Part shown: one piece after another, positions 25,901-34,992 of the stretch | Numbering within the stretch: the stretch's first letter is position 1 | Layout: each line of letters begins with the position of its first letter | DNA from: Mugil cephalus | Lineage: Eukaryota > Chordata > Actinopteri > Mugiliformes > Mugilidae | Direction: 5' to 3' | NCBI RefSeq assembly: GCF_022458985.1 | Contig: NC_061772.1 | Coordinates: 7,678,001 to 7,742,000, forward strand | Length of the DNA stretch: 64,000 bases | Program-made: the position numbers and the translations under genes | Notes under the pieces: generated by a model | The model's database searches: none | Told to the model about the DNA's origin: nothing | Seen by the model: the letters and a program-made list of their open reading frames with translations, nothing else

Positions 25901-28900
25901 CTTTAAACCATAAAAGGAAGATGCAACCCCGTGCTCGATGATTTACTGCGACTGTGCAGCTTTCTGTTGCTCCAGGACATTATTATTTTGACTCAAACCG
26001 AGTTTCAGACACTGGTTCGCCTCTCGCAGCTCAGGGCGTCCACAGTCTTCATTTAGCTTTCATTTCCGTTTTTAAAACAGCACCAGTCAAATCAATAAGT
26101 TATTAGGTGAGTTCAGACCGCTCTCACATGACTTATTTCCTTTTGCTCTGGCCCTGACAGTGGGCTTAGCATGAACTATGCACAGCAGCTTCAGGTCTCT
26201 GAGCTCAGAGATGTAAGAGATCACCCAGGCAGAGGTGGAACACAGCCCAGGGGACAATCGCCAGAGATTACAGCAGGCTTCATCTGTGCTGCAGCTGCAT
26301 AGGCCAACACAAAGAACCACTACTCCCAGGTCTCTGCGGTTGTTTTCGCCGGGAGCGTTTTTTTTTTTTATTAAATCAGTATTTAGAAATGTTTACTCCC
26401 TTCTTCATGTTTGTTTTAATTTCGCCTGTGCACCACAGCAGAAGGGTGTGTACTGGGGAGGAAGGGAGGGGGGTGGCAGTAGGGCTGAGAAGACTTGAGA
26501 TGAGTTTCCTGAGCAAATAACACAGCGGTGAAGCTTAATAAATTACCTGCCACATTGCACTTTGAAACACTTTCAATGGCTTGAGAGGTAATAAGGCCGC
26601 AGAGTGATGTGATTACGAAAAAAAAAATTCTTGAAAATATAAGGGAACGCAGGAAAAATATGAGCATGCCTTTATGGTCACATATATATTTCATTATGAA
26701 AAAAATAAACAAACAAAAAAAAACATCTATTTGTTAACCTGTGCTTGTGAGCCAGGAACCAAAGAGCATATGTCCTCCTCAGACTAATTCCTTCTAGTGA
26801 TTCGGACAGACCTGAAAAGTAAAGCTCAAAAAATATGTTTCTTTCTTCTTCTTTAAAAAGATATTGCAAATACATGTCACCAAAGAAACATATTTTCACT
26901 TTATCAACAGTCTTCACAAAGAGCATTTCTCTAGAAGAAAGGAAACCCATTAACAATGTAGTCTGTGGATTATGCAGAGTAACATGACTAGTCTCTGTGG
27001 AAAGAAAGACGCCTATTAAATTTTTTAATATCATTTTTTAAATGCCATGGCCAACATAAACACAGTCCAAAATGAAAACCTAGGCATATGAAACTAAACC
27101 TTTTTGCACAGATCATTATATTCAGTCCGCTGGCGCTCCCTCAGGGTTTATAACAGCTACTTTCTGTTGGGAACTAATAAGGTCCAGCGATGTTGAACGT
27201 CACAAATAATATTCTGCAAACATTTGACCGGACTGCATTCACTTTCCATTACTATTTCCACATCATTGTCCACCATTTAAAGGTCTGACTGGGCCCTTTC
27301 ACGTAAATCCGTTCCCAATATGTCACCTGAGGAGGGAATCAGTGCCACTAGCTGTTCATCATTTTATAGGACACTTGACATCTAATAATGGTGACAGCAT
27401 ACGGCCCAAGAAGTGCAGGTGTTCAATACCCTTGAAAAACAAGCATCTAAACCAGGCATGCACCTGGTAAAAAAATAAAGTGCGATTTTCTAGCTGCCTG
27501 CTACTTAGTTCCGGATGTTGTGCTCTGCTACTAAAACAGTGGACAAATAGCAGTTACTGTTGTAGCACTCTGCTCTCTCATTTTACAGGAGGGCTGGTAA
27601 CCTGCCTCAAAACTATTAATCACTCTTTGCATGGGAGGTGAATGGATGACGCATCTACTAAAGTATTACATTTGTGATGTGAGTATACAGTCAGAATGTA
27701 TGACTCTCTCTAGGGTGCAGAGAGACCTGGTTAGCTTCATATACAGCTATGCTGCCCATGAGAGCTCAGTCTCCCATTCATGATACTTTTTAGCACACAC
27801 ACAACCTTCATTTTCGACCACGTGGTCCTAACATTTGAATTTCATATGAAAACTAAAAAATGATTCATCTATAGTACCAAATAGTTGACGCAAGCGCATG
27901 TTGGATCTCATTCGAATCCAGTGTCTCAACGGTATTCGCAGTTCCTGGGACACAGGATGTTGTTGGATATAGTTTGGCAAAACCCTCCTTCAGTAGTGTC
28001 CCATCACTGTGGTGAAGAAACACGAAATGAACTCAGGCTTCGTCCATCCAGTAGGCTTTAGCAGCTTAGTGCAATAAGTATTTTCCGAGAACAAGTCTCT
28101 TATACTACTAGCATGAAGAGCCAACTAGCAACGGTCCACAGTGTGGTCACGGTTTAGTAGAATTTGCGATGGGAAAATGCTTCAACTAACTTTAAAAGCT
28201 TACTGAACTAAGTTTTTAGTGGTGACTTTCTTTCTAGCTTCGTCTCTCCTCTCAGTCCCACCCACCTGGAAACCCAGTAGGTTAACTTGAACATCACTAA
28301 CTGGCTAATCAAACAGATTGGCGTCTGTCCATACCATTTGCGATACCACTTGTGGTGCGTTCAGGAACCATGTGGAACATAGGACATTATGTATATTTAA
28401 TGAATCTTCCCAAATGCCAATAGTCCTTTATGTAATTTCTGCATTTTACACTTTCCAGCCGCAGGCCTCATAAGATCCTCTGGTGGGCCGGTTTTCCCCT
28501 GAGACCTTATGTTTGACATCCCTGATCTTAACAAATGCTGCCGTTTCAAAAAGGATAATTCAATCATTAATCACTTATTTGTATGACAATTAATTTGCAG
28601 GAAAAGAGATTATCTTATCTTCTGTTCATTTGGAAACATTTCACAGTCACACATTCATCTACAGTTTCTATTTGAGCACTTCTACAGGCAACAAATTAAA
28701 GTGTCCCTTTGCCTTGAGCTGGACATTAAGAATGCCTGAATACCACTCATGGCTTGTGCCTGGTCCTATTTTCCCATGAGACGACAAAAAGAGGCAGGAA
28801 GTCTCCAAGGGGCCTGGCTAGACTCGGTGTGGCCTGACTACTGATAGTAGCCAAGATCTGACCAGTTCTCATGTTGTCAAGAGAAAAAGAAAAACACTTG

Positions 28901-31900
28901 GCCACTGGACACATAACGACCGGGGAAAACCGAACAGCTGAGGCCACGGTGAGCTTGGGATCAGAGTCTTACAAAACGAAAGGCTGCTAATAGATCAATG
29001 TATGCGAAGTATCAAGAATTGATAATGTTCATTCTTCTATTAAAACGAAATCTCAATCAGGACACCATAGGTCTTTATGTAGTATAAATAGTCTAGGATT
29101 CAAAGGTTTTTTCAACTAAGAACCACAAAGTTCAGAACCCAGATATGAATAATTAATTATAATATATATATATAAGTGCTTCATTATAGACGGGGGAGGA
29201 AGTACATGTTGATGCTGTGGTTTACTCAGTCTTCCTCTATGTTGTAGAGCAGCATGTGAGTTGGTCCAAACCTCAGACATGAGAAGTTCCACTGACTCAG
29301 CAGGAACATCAGAATATCACCCATAATTTACTCTTACCATTTAATGGTAAAACCTTTGATTGCTGCTTCTGTACAAATAACATTACACCAAGGAACCAAC
29401 TCAAAGAAGGAGGGCTAGATAGATACATTCAAGTACACGCATTTGTTGCTGATTTCTCCAAAGTCACATCCATTCTGGTACTGCATTAATAACACTGACA
29501 GGGACACTTAGTCACTTCAGTCCTGGAGCCAATGAAGCAGGATGAAGGATGGTGTTGATGGGTGTGTGTTTATGATATCCTTGGCTGTGCTGGACACTAG
29601 AGCCAACGTCAGAGGGGCACAACACAAAGAGAGTTTGACCTGAACTTTACCCAGCGGCACATGCTTAAAAAAAAGGGGAACTATTTCTGAATGTTGGGCC
29701 CGTCGGATCCGTTTTCAGCTGAAGACACCAAGTACACAACAGATTGCACTTAGTGAAAATAAGGTAGGACGACCCCTGGGGTTGAGTACTCACCACTGTA
29801 GAAACGGATCAAACAGCTTAGGTCGGAGTTGGCGGCTTCTTGCTGCACTCGTACAGAGTCTGCATAACCAAGAGACACCAGGTAGTCGTACACCATCTGG
29901 AGTGGACGCTCAGAGGGGTCGAGCCTCCTGCAGGGCCAGAGAAAGGGAGAGATGGCGTGACAATGCTGACAATAGACATCAACTTGCCATAAAATAAGAC
30001 AATCTGACCAATCGGATTCGACAAAGCACAGCGAGGAATGAAGCGTCTCTCAACAAACGCCCACCCACTAAAGCATAAACCGTGCTCGATGGGGCAGCTG
30101 GCCAAGCTGGAAGCACTATTGCCAAGAATATTACCATAATCAACAAGCTGGAATTTGACCAAACCAAGAACTGCAAAGAGAGTGCACTTGTGAAAAATCC
30201 AAGAGTGTAATTGGTTCTGCATCTGCACCTTCAGTAGCTGTGGAGATGGAATACGAACCACCACCATCATCACCACAGGAACCAGGATTTACAACACACA
30301 TTTAGTTTAACATACCTTTCTCTTGGGCAGTACTCCTTACCTTATCAGCCTTAAGGTCAGGAGATAATATTTCTGCATCACATATTTGGGTTGTACCTGA
30401 CTGAGCTGCAAAGGTCACACATATTTACATTTCTGAGCGAGGAGCTCAGTGATGTAGGAGGCCTGTGGTATCAAGCTGCTAACTCCCCTGAGAAGAGCCA
30501 GTTGATATGTCTGGGAGGCCTCCCTTTGGAAGCGTTCTGGGCATGACAAACTGGGTGGAAACTCTGGGCAAACCCAGAACATGTCGGAGGGATTACATAT
30601 CCCATGTGTCCTGGGAGCACTTAGGGATCCCCCAAGGAAGAGTCTGTTGCTGGGAAAGAGAGCTCTGTACGGCTTTGCTCACCCCACTGGCACTGTGACA
30701 CTGATCAGGATAAATGGTTCAAAAACAGATGAATGGATGTCCTCCATCAACTCTACTGTCTCAGTAAATTGATCTTAAAATGGAATATCTCCACCTGAAA
30801 ATACAAGCAGGAGAGAGCCCAGGCCAAGACTCGCTAGAAGAGCCGTGTTGCTACAAACTACTTAAATACAATCATGAAAAAAAGGCTTCTATCATTTTCC
30901 TAATTCAAGCCCTTCTTCACTGCTGTCAAGAGCTTTGTGTGTTTCATGCTCTTTGATACAGTACCTGCATCTATGATCAACTGCAATAATTAAACCTATT
31001 ACCCACTTCGTGATTATGTAAGAAAAGCTTTTGAATATAATCTACAATACGAAGAGGAAACATAAAGGCACCTTTGACGTTAAACATAAATGGAGTTCTA
31101 CTGCATGTATTTCCCATTAAGTAATGCATTCATGGCTATCCTGACTCGACTTAATGTGCCGTCTTCTGCAGTGATGGATTTTTTTCTTTGCATAAACAGA
31201 AACCAAAGTTCTCACAAGCTGCCAAAAGACTGTTTTTGAAAGTTGAGGACATTAATATTGAATTTAAATCCACCCGATCATACTCGCTGGCAGACTGCAG
31301 GTTAAGAGCTTTACTGCTGAAATACACAGTGAACCAGCAGAGCCCATCCATGGGCTTATCAAAAGCCTTTCAATCATTACCAGTCCGCACTACTCTGCAG
31401 TGCCAACAGCTTCTCGTCAATCTAAAGAATTTGTTTCATGCCTTTAGCCTCCAGTCACGTATCCATGGCATCACAGTAAAGCAATTAATGCTTTCCATAC
31501 ACATTTTTACATTACATGTGGAAATATTTCTTTTTAGCAATATCCCACAAATAAAAATCCCGAATGGACAGATACACAGGCTATAAATCACTGAGATTTA
31601 AGCTATAGCTGACCACTGATTTCAGACTCTCCTTTCAAATATCCTCAAATAGATTTTCCATGGAAAGTAAATGAGGGATGGATTCCTTCCTGGTCACGCA
31701 TCAGTGAAGCAGCTTTTTATCCTTTCACGGATAATTAAGGGGTCATTTGCTATTTGGGTCTACATATGTCTTGTGGAGATGAGCATACAGTCAGTGATTT
31801 ACTCATACTTATTCAAGGTGACATTCTCTTTTTATTGTTTTTTTTTCAATATATTTTTTGTATTATATAAATGAAAAAGAGAAATTTATATTTATTCAGA

Positions 31901-32661
31901 AACAAAATGCTTCTGATTTGCCTCAGTTAGATAACACTATAAGCCATTACGCCCCTTTCAGCTGTGTTTTGTGAGAGATGGTAGAGATGTACTTCCATTC
32001 GAGCTGTCTAAACCAGCTGCATACCGTCTCGTGTTTCACTTGCAATATACTCACACAACAATAATCCAAAGCATTTTTTTCACGCTTTGCGTCATTTTCG
32101 CTTTTAGTTTTTCCAATGCATGAGCTTCAATAAGCTGAGGGCTGCAGATTGCACAGGGATACAGCACTGAATAAATTGAAAGGAGGCTGGAGGCAGTCAA
32201 TGCATAGCAACTGATTTAAGCCGCATCACCCTTTTATGAAGAAGCTCATCTCATGACCATTGACCAATAAGCCACTACATTACACCCATACCCATACAGC
32301 TGGACTCTGAGCAGGCATCTTTACTAATGAGGCTCAAATACAGAGGACAAAAGGAACAGTCGTGACTTGTCATATCATGCTCTTACCTGACCAGGTCTCC
32401 ATGCAGCTGAACGTAGAGCCCCTGCCCATCCCTCTGAGCGCACAGCTCCTCCACGGTGGTACTGGTGGAGCAGAGTACCAGCTGCAGGTCCGTCTGAGGG
32501 GTGGAGGAGCCCTGCGGGCCAGAGGCAGGTGGCTGGGGGTCCACCGTCCCCCCATACAGACATACGCAGCCCCGCTGGGGGTCCCCCTTTAGCCAGTCAC
32601 GCTCTCGTGATCCAAATCTGGTCTTTCTCGTCACGCAGCCTCGACTCCCGTTCCGCTTCAT
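7871..32661 (-). CDS. phlpp2: PH domain and leucine-rich repeat protein phosphatase 2, complete coding span
   Basis: Eighteen coding exons join to 4,092 nt (1,363 residues plus TAG) with every split codon restored and GT-AG borders throughout. Human PHLPP2 has about 1,323 residues. Order: MKRNGSR start, Ras-association-like region (about 60-140), PH domain (about 145-242), some twenty leucine-rich repeats (about 250-757), PP2C-type phosphatase (about 785-1032), Ser-rich tail, and C-terminal VYDTAL, a PDZ ligand. The catalytic core shows FDGDRN (817-822) and KDN (1021-1023). The usual DG motif is GNRALF (981-986), as I recall it in the family. PHLPP2 removes the hydrophobic-motif phosphate of AKT, PKC and S6K at membranes and in cytosol (family knowledge). 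Paralogue choice: [31 protein letters not shown] and DTAL fit PHLPP2 rather than PHLPP1, as does synteny. Confidence 0.97.
9269..9500 (-). CDS. phlpp2: phlpp2 exon, PP2C core
   Basis: Residues 860-937. [18 protein letters not shown] and [19 protein letters not shown], the central PP2C beta-sheet strands, ending SKAIITE in phase 0. Acceptor GGTACAG, donor GTAATA. Confidence 0.96.
9593..9787 (-). CDS. phlpp2: phlpp2 exon, PP2C core with FDGDRN
   Basis: Residues 795-860. [12 protein letters not shown] and [19 protein letters not shown]; Asp818 occupies the metal-binding FDG position of PP2C enzymes. Ends TFITSH plus split Arg. Donor GTGAGA. Confidence 0.96.
10219..10332 (-). CDS. phlpp2: phlpp2 exon linking LRRs to phosphatase
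   Basis: Residues 757-795. [11 protein letters not shown], a variable linker, then [13 protein letters not shown]. Acceptor TATTTTAG, donor GTGTGT. Too short to stand out as an ORF; placed by the motif and the frame. Confidence 0.92.
10459..10589 (-). CDS. phlpp2: phlpp2 exon, last LRRs
   Basis: Residues 714-757. [19 protein letters not shown] and [19 protein letters not shown]. Acceptor GTCTTCAG, donor GTGAGT, split Ser codon at the end. Confidence 0.96.
10686..10848 (-). CDS. phlpp2: phlpp2 exon, LRRs
   Basis: Residues 659-713. [35 protein letters not shown], ending NLPEIK in phase 0. Acceptor GTCTTCAG, donor GTCAGA. The following 96-nt intron is stop-free in frame. Confidence 0.96.
11145..11345 (-). 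CDS. phlpp2: phlpp2 exon, LRRs
   Basis: Residues 592-659. [35 protein letters not shown] and [16 protein letters not shown]. Acceptor CATCACAG, donor GTGTGT, split Ser codon at the end. Confidence 0.96.
11713..11752. repeat. (TTC)n tract
   Basis: Imperfect TTC/TTTC pyrimidine repeat in a phlpp2 intron. Confidence 0.9.
12515..12670 (-). CDS. phlpp2: phlpp2 exon, LRRs
   Basis: Residues 540-592. [18 protein letters not shown] and [16 protein letters not shown], ending FYKAL plus a split Asn. Acceptor TCCAACAG, donor GTGAGTG. Confidence 0.95.
13208..13303 (-). CDS. phlpp2: phlpp2 exon, LRR
   Basis: Residues 508-540. [15 protein letters not shown], then [16 protein letters not shown], with split codons at both ends. 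Acceptor GAGACAG, donor GTTTTT (weak beyond GT). Confidence 0.92.
14211..14271 (-). CDS. phlpp2: phlpp2 61-nt micro-exon, LRR
   Basis: Residues 488-508, [19 protein letters not shown] plus split codons at both ends. It has no ORF long enough to be seen alone. It is placed by the conserved VNIYPVP motif and the frames on both sides. Acceptor GCCCACAG, donor GTGAGT. Confidence 0.93.
14431..14633 (-). CDS. phlpp2: phlpp2 exon, LRRs
   Basis: Residues 420-488. [33 protein letters not shown] and [15 protein letters not shown], ending LHASSN plus a split Arg. Acceptor AATGTAG, donor GTGAGT. Confidence 0.95.
15590..15820 (-). CDS. phlpp2: phlpp2 exon, LRRs
   Basis: Residues 343-420. [19 protein letters not shown] is followed by [12 protein letters not shown] and ends HLKNIDLR with a split Arg codon. 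Donor GTAAGA. Confidence 0.96.
16270..16416 (-). CDS. phlpp2: phlpp2 exon, LRRs
   Basis: Residues 294-343. [18 protein letters not shown] and [15 protein letters not shown] are two consensus repeats. Acceptor CTTTTTAG, donor GTGCGT, split Ser codon at the end. Confidence 0.96.
16417..18236 (-). other. phlpp2: phlpp2 intron
   Basis: 1.8 kb between LRR exons. It holds short A/T-rich runs and no recognisable coding, RNA or mobile sequence. Confidence 0.55.
18237..18391 (-). CDS. phlpp2: phlpp2 exon, first LRRs
   Basis: Residues 243-294. [17 protein letters not shown] and [15 protein letters not shown] open the repeat array and are diagnostic for PHLPP2 over PHLPP1. Ends NLP plus split Arg. Acceptor TGTCTACAG, donor GTAATC. 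Confidence 0.96.
18392..20668 (-). other. phlpp2: phlpp2 intron with CA microsatellite
   Basis: 2.3 kb intron. Its only clear feature is the (CA)n run at 19865-19901; nothing else is recognised. Confidence 0.6.
19865..19901. repeat. (CA)n microsatellite
   Basis: About 18 uninterrupted CA units inside a phlpp2 intron. Confidence 0.97.
20669..20794 (-). CDS. phlpp2: phlpp2 exon, second half of PH domain
   Basis: 42 whole codons, residues 201-242: [17 protein letters not shown] through [16 protein letters not shown], the last PH strands and C-terminal helix with its Trp. Donor GTAAGC. The acceptor (GTATTGAG) is weak but the frame and family join are clear. Confidence 0.94.
20795..21922 (-). 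other. phlpp2: phlpp2 intron inside the PH domain
   Basis: 1.1 kb, AT-rich, splitting the PH domain after ILPLVGGK. No internal feature recognised. Confidence 0.55.
21923..22113 (-). CDS. phlpp2: phlpp2 exon, first half of PH domain
   Basis: Residues 137-200. Contains [16 protein letters not shown] and [16 protein letters not shown], the first PH-domain strands, ending ILPLVGGK in phase 0. Acceptor TTCTTCCAG. Confidence 0.96.
23455..23620. repeat. GTTACTTT-rich dispersed repeat fragment
   Basis: Many direct and inverted copies of AGTAAC/GTTACT motifs (for example AAAAAGTAACTCAGTTACTTT) occur in about 160 bp. This resembles a nonautonomous DNA-transposon fragment common in fish genomes; the family is not identified. 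A copy-number search would settle it. Confidence 0.5.
24571..24800 (-). mobile_element. possible LINE 3' tail, reverse orientation
   Basis: Read on the - strand, this ends GACAATAAAGTTTATCTTGTC, a form typical of fish non-LTR retrotransposon tails. No coding part remains. The family assignment is uncertain. Confidence 0.4.
24909..25016 (+). mobile_element. 5'-truncated tRNA-Leu-derived SINE fragment
   Basis: 24909-24962 matches the 3' part of a tRNA-Leu(CAG): anticodon loop TTCAGGT, a long variable arm (GTCTCCCCTGGAGGC), T arm GGGTTCAAATCCC and acceptor strand TTCTGACA. The 5' half with the A box is absent, so it cannot be a working tRNA gene. It runs straight into TTTCCCCATTGTGGAATAAATAAAGG, split here as a LINE/SINE-type 3' tail, which argues for a SINE remnant rather than a decayed tRNA locus. 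Confidence 0.75.
28449..28524 (-). mobile_element. hAT-like transposon end
   Basis: On the - strand it starts CAGGGATGTCAAACATAAGG and continues with GGCCCACCAGAGG and GCCTGCGGC. This resembles the CAGGGGTGTCAAAC...GGGCCGG ends of hAT-type elements. Only one end was found and no transposase is present. Confidence 0.45.
29794..29927 (-). CDS. phlpp2: phlpp2 exon, Ras-association-like region
   Basis: Residues 92-137. It reads [16 protein letters not shown] and ends [10 protein letters not shown] before a split Glu codon. Acceptor CCCTGCAG, donor GTGAGT. Confidence 0.94.
29928..32386 (-). other. phlpp2: phlpp2 intron with LINE 3' end
   Basis: 2.5 kb intron holding a degenerate LINE 3' terminus at about 30490-30740. 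The remainder is AT-rich with no recognised feature. Confidence 0.55.
30490..30740 (+). mobile_element. degenerate LINE 3' end
   Basis: The order GAAGAGCCAGTTGA, GGAGGCCTCCC, TTCTGGGCATG, AACATGTCGGAGGGATTA, GGGAGCACTTAGGGATCCCCC and a terminal GATGAATGGATG follows the C-terminal reverse-transcriptase and 3' terminus of a common fish LINE. It carries several frame breaks and no intact ORF. Confidence 0.7.
32387..32661 (-). CDS. phlpp2: phlpp2 coding exon with start codon
   Basis: Residues 1-92. The start MKRNGSRG and following [10 protein letters not shown] match the mammalian PHLPP2 N-terminus, which fixes this AUG as the family start. It ends [10 protein letters not shown] with a split Arg codon (AG). 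The exon begins 6-9 nt upstream at a doubled acceptor, CAGCAG (32668-32673), so two tandem 3' splice sites are possible. Confidence 0.95.
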
Positions 32662-33458
32662 GTTGCGCTGCTGACACAGAAACAGTCTCTTTAACACGCA
32701 GATTGCAATCAGATACGTGTCAACATAACAGCCAAGAGGTGCCTAAAGAGGGTGGTTCAAAATGGGCTGCCCGCAGTACCACATACAATATGCCATGTGT
32801 TCACATCAACCCTATCTGTGCTGGTAGTTACCCGGATAACCCAATATGTGACTAACTGTCATTATATATGGTTTCAAAGCTTCTTATCAGACTTAAACTT
32901 GGACAAACAGCCTCTGTCCATAAGCCTCTGTTGCTAACAGGAATATCACGTTAGCTGTGCTTCTCCCTCATCACTTGTGATGATGTTAGCCGGATGTGGG
33001 ACGGCCTGACGTTTTCCTGAAAAATTATGCGGTGCTGGACTCCATGAAACCAACATTTATAAGGAGCAACATCATGCTGAAACCAGCTGCTCGTGAAGTT
33101 TGTCCAGGATCCATCTCGACCCTGCATCTACCCAGAAAATTCACTGACTGAATGTGAGAGCACACCTCTGGACAGCGTCCATTTTGGAGACTTGCTACTG
33201 TGATATTCAATGAGGCATGCAGTTAAGAGCGGCAACTAATCCTCATTTATTCTTATTGTCACACACAGTTTTGGTTAGTTTAAAAACAAAATCTTGGTCA
33301 CAGTAGCTCTGTCACAAAATAATATTAGGAATTGTTAAAGTGATTGAAAAGTGATTTAATAATAAATGACAAAGTTATTTTCTCCTACTTGAACTAATTA
33401 TTTATGTGACAGATCCTTTCAGCTATCATGTCAAACAGAAAGCCTCATGTGAGTATTT

Positions 33459-33481
33459 AATATATATATATATATATATAT
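33459..33481. repeat. (TA)n microsatellite
   Basis: About eleven TA units in the first phlpp2 intron. Confidence 0.95.
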
Positions 33482-33688
33482 TTCTTTATACATTTACTTA
33501 GTGACTAAGTCATTACTGACTCAGCATTGACCCAGAAGTTAAAATGTTGAGGATGCGATCATAGACAGGTGAGTTTAAATCCTACACCTGTTGAAAAAAA
33601 AAAAAAAATGCTTGGCACAGAGAAAGTAGCTATCTATCTACCCTTCCCCTGTTCAACTACAGTCAGTGTGTGATGAATAAAGCTCCGA

Positions 33689-33715
33689 GCTGCTGCTGCT
33701 GCTGCTGCTGCTGCT
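33689..33715. repeat. (GCT)9 triplet repeat
   Basis: Nine perfect GCT units, which read as AGC/CAG on the phlpp2 coding strand. It lies in the first phlpp2 intron about 0.8 kb downstream of the candidate first exon. Confidence 0.97.
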
Positions 33716-33816
33716 CAGTCACTCAGTGCTCGACTACAGATGTACTGGGCAGCTCCCAGGTGTGGGTATGTGTCACTGCGTGAATGTGTAGCAGGCCTTG
33801 CTGACTCAGGAGGAAG

Positions 33817-33838
33817 CACGCACACACACACACAAACA

Positions 33839-33883
<45 letters not shown>
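33817..33883. repeat. (CA)n microsatellite, interrupted
   Basis: About 30 CA units with two CAAACA interruptions, in the first phlpp2 intron. Confidence 0.95.
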
Positions 33884-33884
<1 letters not shown>

Positions 33885-34479
33885 GATACTCCATGTCTGT
33901 TCAACTCTGGGTGAATAAATTCACATCTTTGTCAATCATTGATGGATGTCTGCATGTGATATGTATGCAAATCCTCACGGAAAAGTACTGACAGAAATAA
34001 GCTTTGCTGAGCTGCAACATTACATGGAATCCTAAGACATATCATAAAATATGTTTGACACTGGCATATTTTATTGCATATTTTGAAATACAGCCCGTTC
34101 TTTGAAACGTAGAGCCCAGCGAGGCACACTGACTAAGACTCCACAGCTGATCTCTCTTTCTCTCTCTAGATAGCTGGGGACTTACATGTCATTACACATC
34201 ATGAGTCTTGCCCTAAAATGACATAAAAACTGTTCAGCAGTGGGCCTTCCTGTACTACAATGTATGTGTGGTCTGTGGCAACTAGTGCACAGAAAGGTAA
34301 TCATCCACAGATCAGTCATCAATTAGAGAATATCAATCACTTCCAGGCGTTACATAATGTTGCCAGGATGCGTTTTAATTCATGCACTTTGCCTTGTTTC
34401 AATCACCCACTGCAGTGTAAGCAAACCTACACACGCAACAGAGATACGTGTCGTGTCCTGTTTGAATCACCCACTGCAC

Positions 34480-34900
34480 CGTAGGAACAGACATCATCTC
34501 CCATGACCTGCCTTTAAAACTCGGATCCCCGTTGCAGCGTGAGCTCCGGGACCACTGCGGCTGCCGCGACCTGCAGTCGGATTCAGCCCCGCCTGGTGGA
34601 CCACCGTGTCCGGCTGCCTGTCTATGCAAGCCCCGTTATCTCCGACATCACCTCCCTTCTTGGTGCCCGCTTGAATGTTGGTCGCAGCAACCGCTGCGTT
34701 GTTATCCTCGTCCTCCATCGCCATGTATGATCCCCTAGAAAGAGCGACAGAAACAGAGCGCCGTCCCGGTGCGCGACTCGCAAATTCCCACGGAGCGGTG
34801 AAAAATCATCCTGTGTCGGTGCAGCGACGCCATATCCCGACTAATCTGACTGCTGTCAGACGGGCCTGCCGGAGAGCTGATCAATAAACATTAGGTGGGC
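34480..34900 (-). promoter_or_regulatory. phlpp2: phlpp2 CpG-rich promoter / first exon region
   Basis: This is the only GC- and CpG-rich stretch between about 33 and 41 kb, and it lies directly upstream of the phlpp2 coding exons. There is no TATA box. The start site is probably near 34.75-34.9 kb on the - strand. A Tc1-like remnant begins about 100 bp further upstream. Confidence 0.6.
34494..34727 (-). CDS. phlpp2: phlpp2 first exon: candidate N-terminal extension or upstream ORF
   Basis: A CpG-rich stretch upstream of the family start has a 76-codon ORF beginning MAMEDEDNNAAVAATN. The second Met has a strong context (GCGATGG). Within it, GTTTTAAAG is followed by GCAGGT. A GC donor after AAG (34512) would join in phase 0 to the CAG-CGC-AAC-ATG of the next exon and extend phlpp2 by about 74 residues. 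A GT donor 4 nt further (34507) would be out of frame and make this an upstream ORF. Mammalian PHLPP2 starts at MKRNG, so both readings are open. Exon status is inferred from CpG content, position and splice potential. Confidence 0.5.
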   Translation of the reverse strand, partial: YMAMEDEDNNAAVAATNIQAGTKKGGDVGDNGACIDRQPDTVVHQAGLNPTAGRGSRSGPGAHAATGIRVLKAGHGR

Positions 34901-34992
34901 GTGTTCAGGCTATTTATTATTCAAGAGCCGCTGGGCCTTTCCGAGGGGAGAGGGATGGGGCGAGTTTAATGATATATACACACACACACATA

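Larger units (their letters stand above)
22114..29793 (-). other. phlpp2: large phlpp2 intron with repeat debris
   Basis: 7.7 kb, the longest phlpp2 intron. It contains the GTTACTTT-rich repeat (about 23455-23620), a LINE-like tail (about 24571-24800), a tRNA-Leu-derived SINE fragment (24909-25016) and a hAT-like end (28449-28524). The 192-codon ORF at 25096-25674 is low-complexity and not supported as a gene. A full CRE palindrome TGACGTCA lies at 23679-23686. Confidence 0.6.
32674..34493 (-). other. phlpp2: phlpp2 first intron, microsatellite-rich
   Basis: 1.8 kb between the CpG-rich first exon and the start-codon exon. It contains a (TA)n tract, nine GCT triplets and a long (CA)n tract, listed separately. 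No coding exon was seen. Confidence 0.5.
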
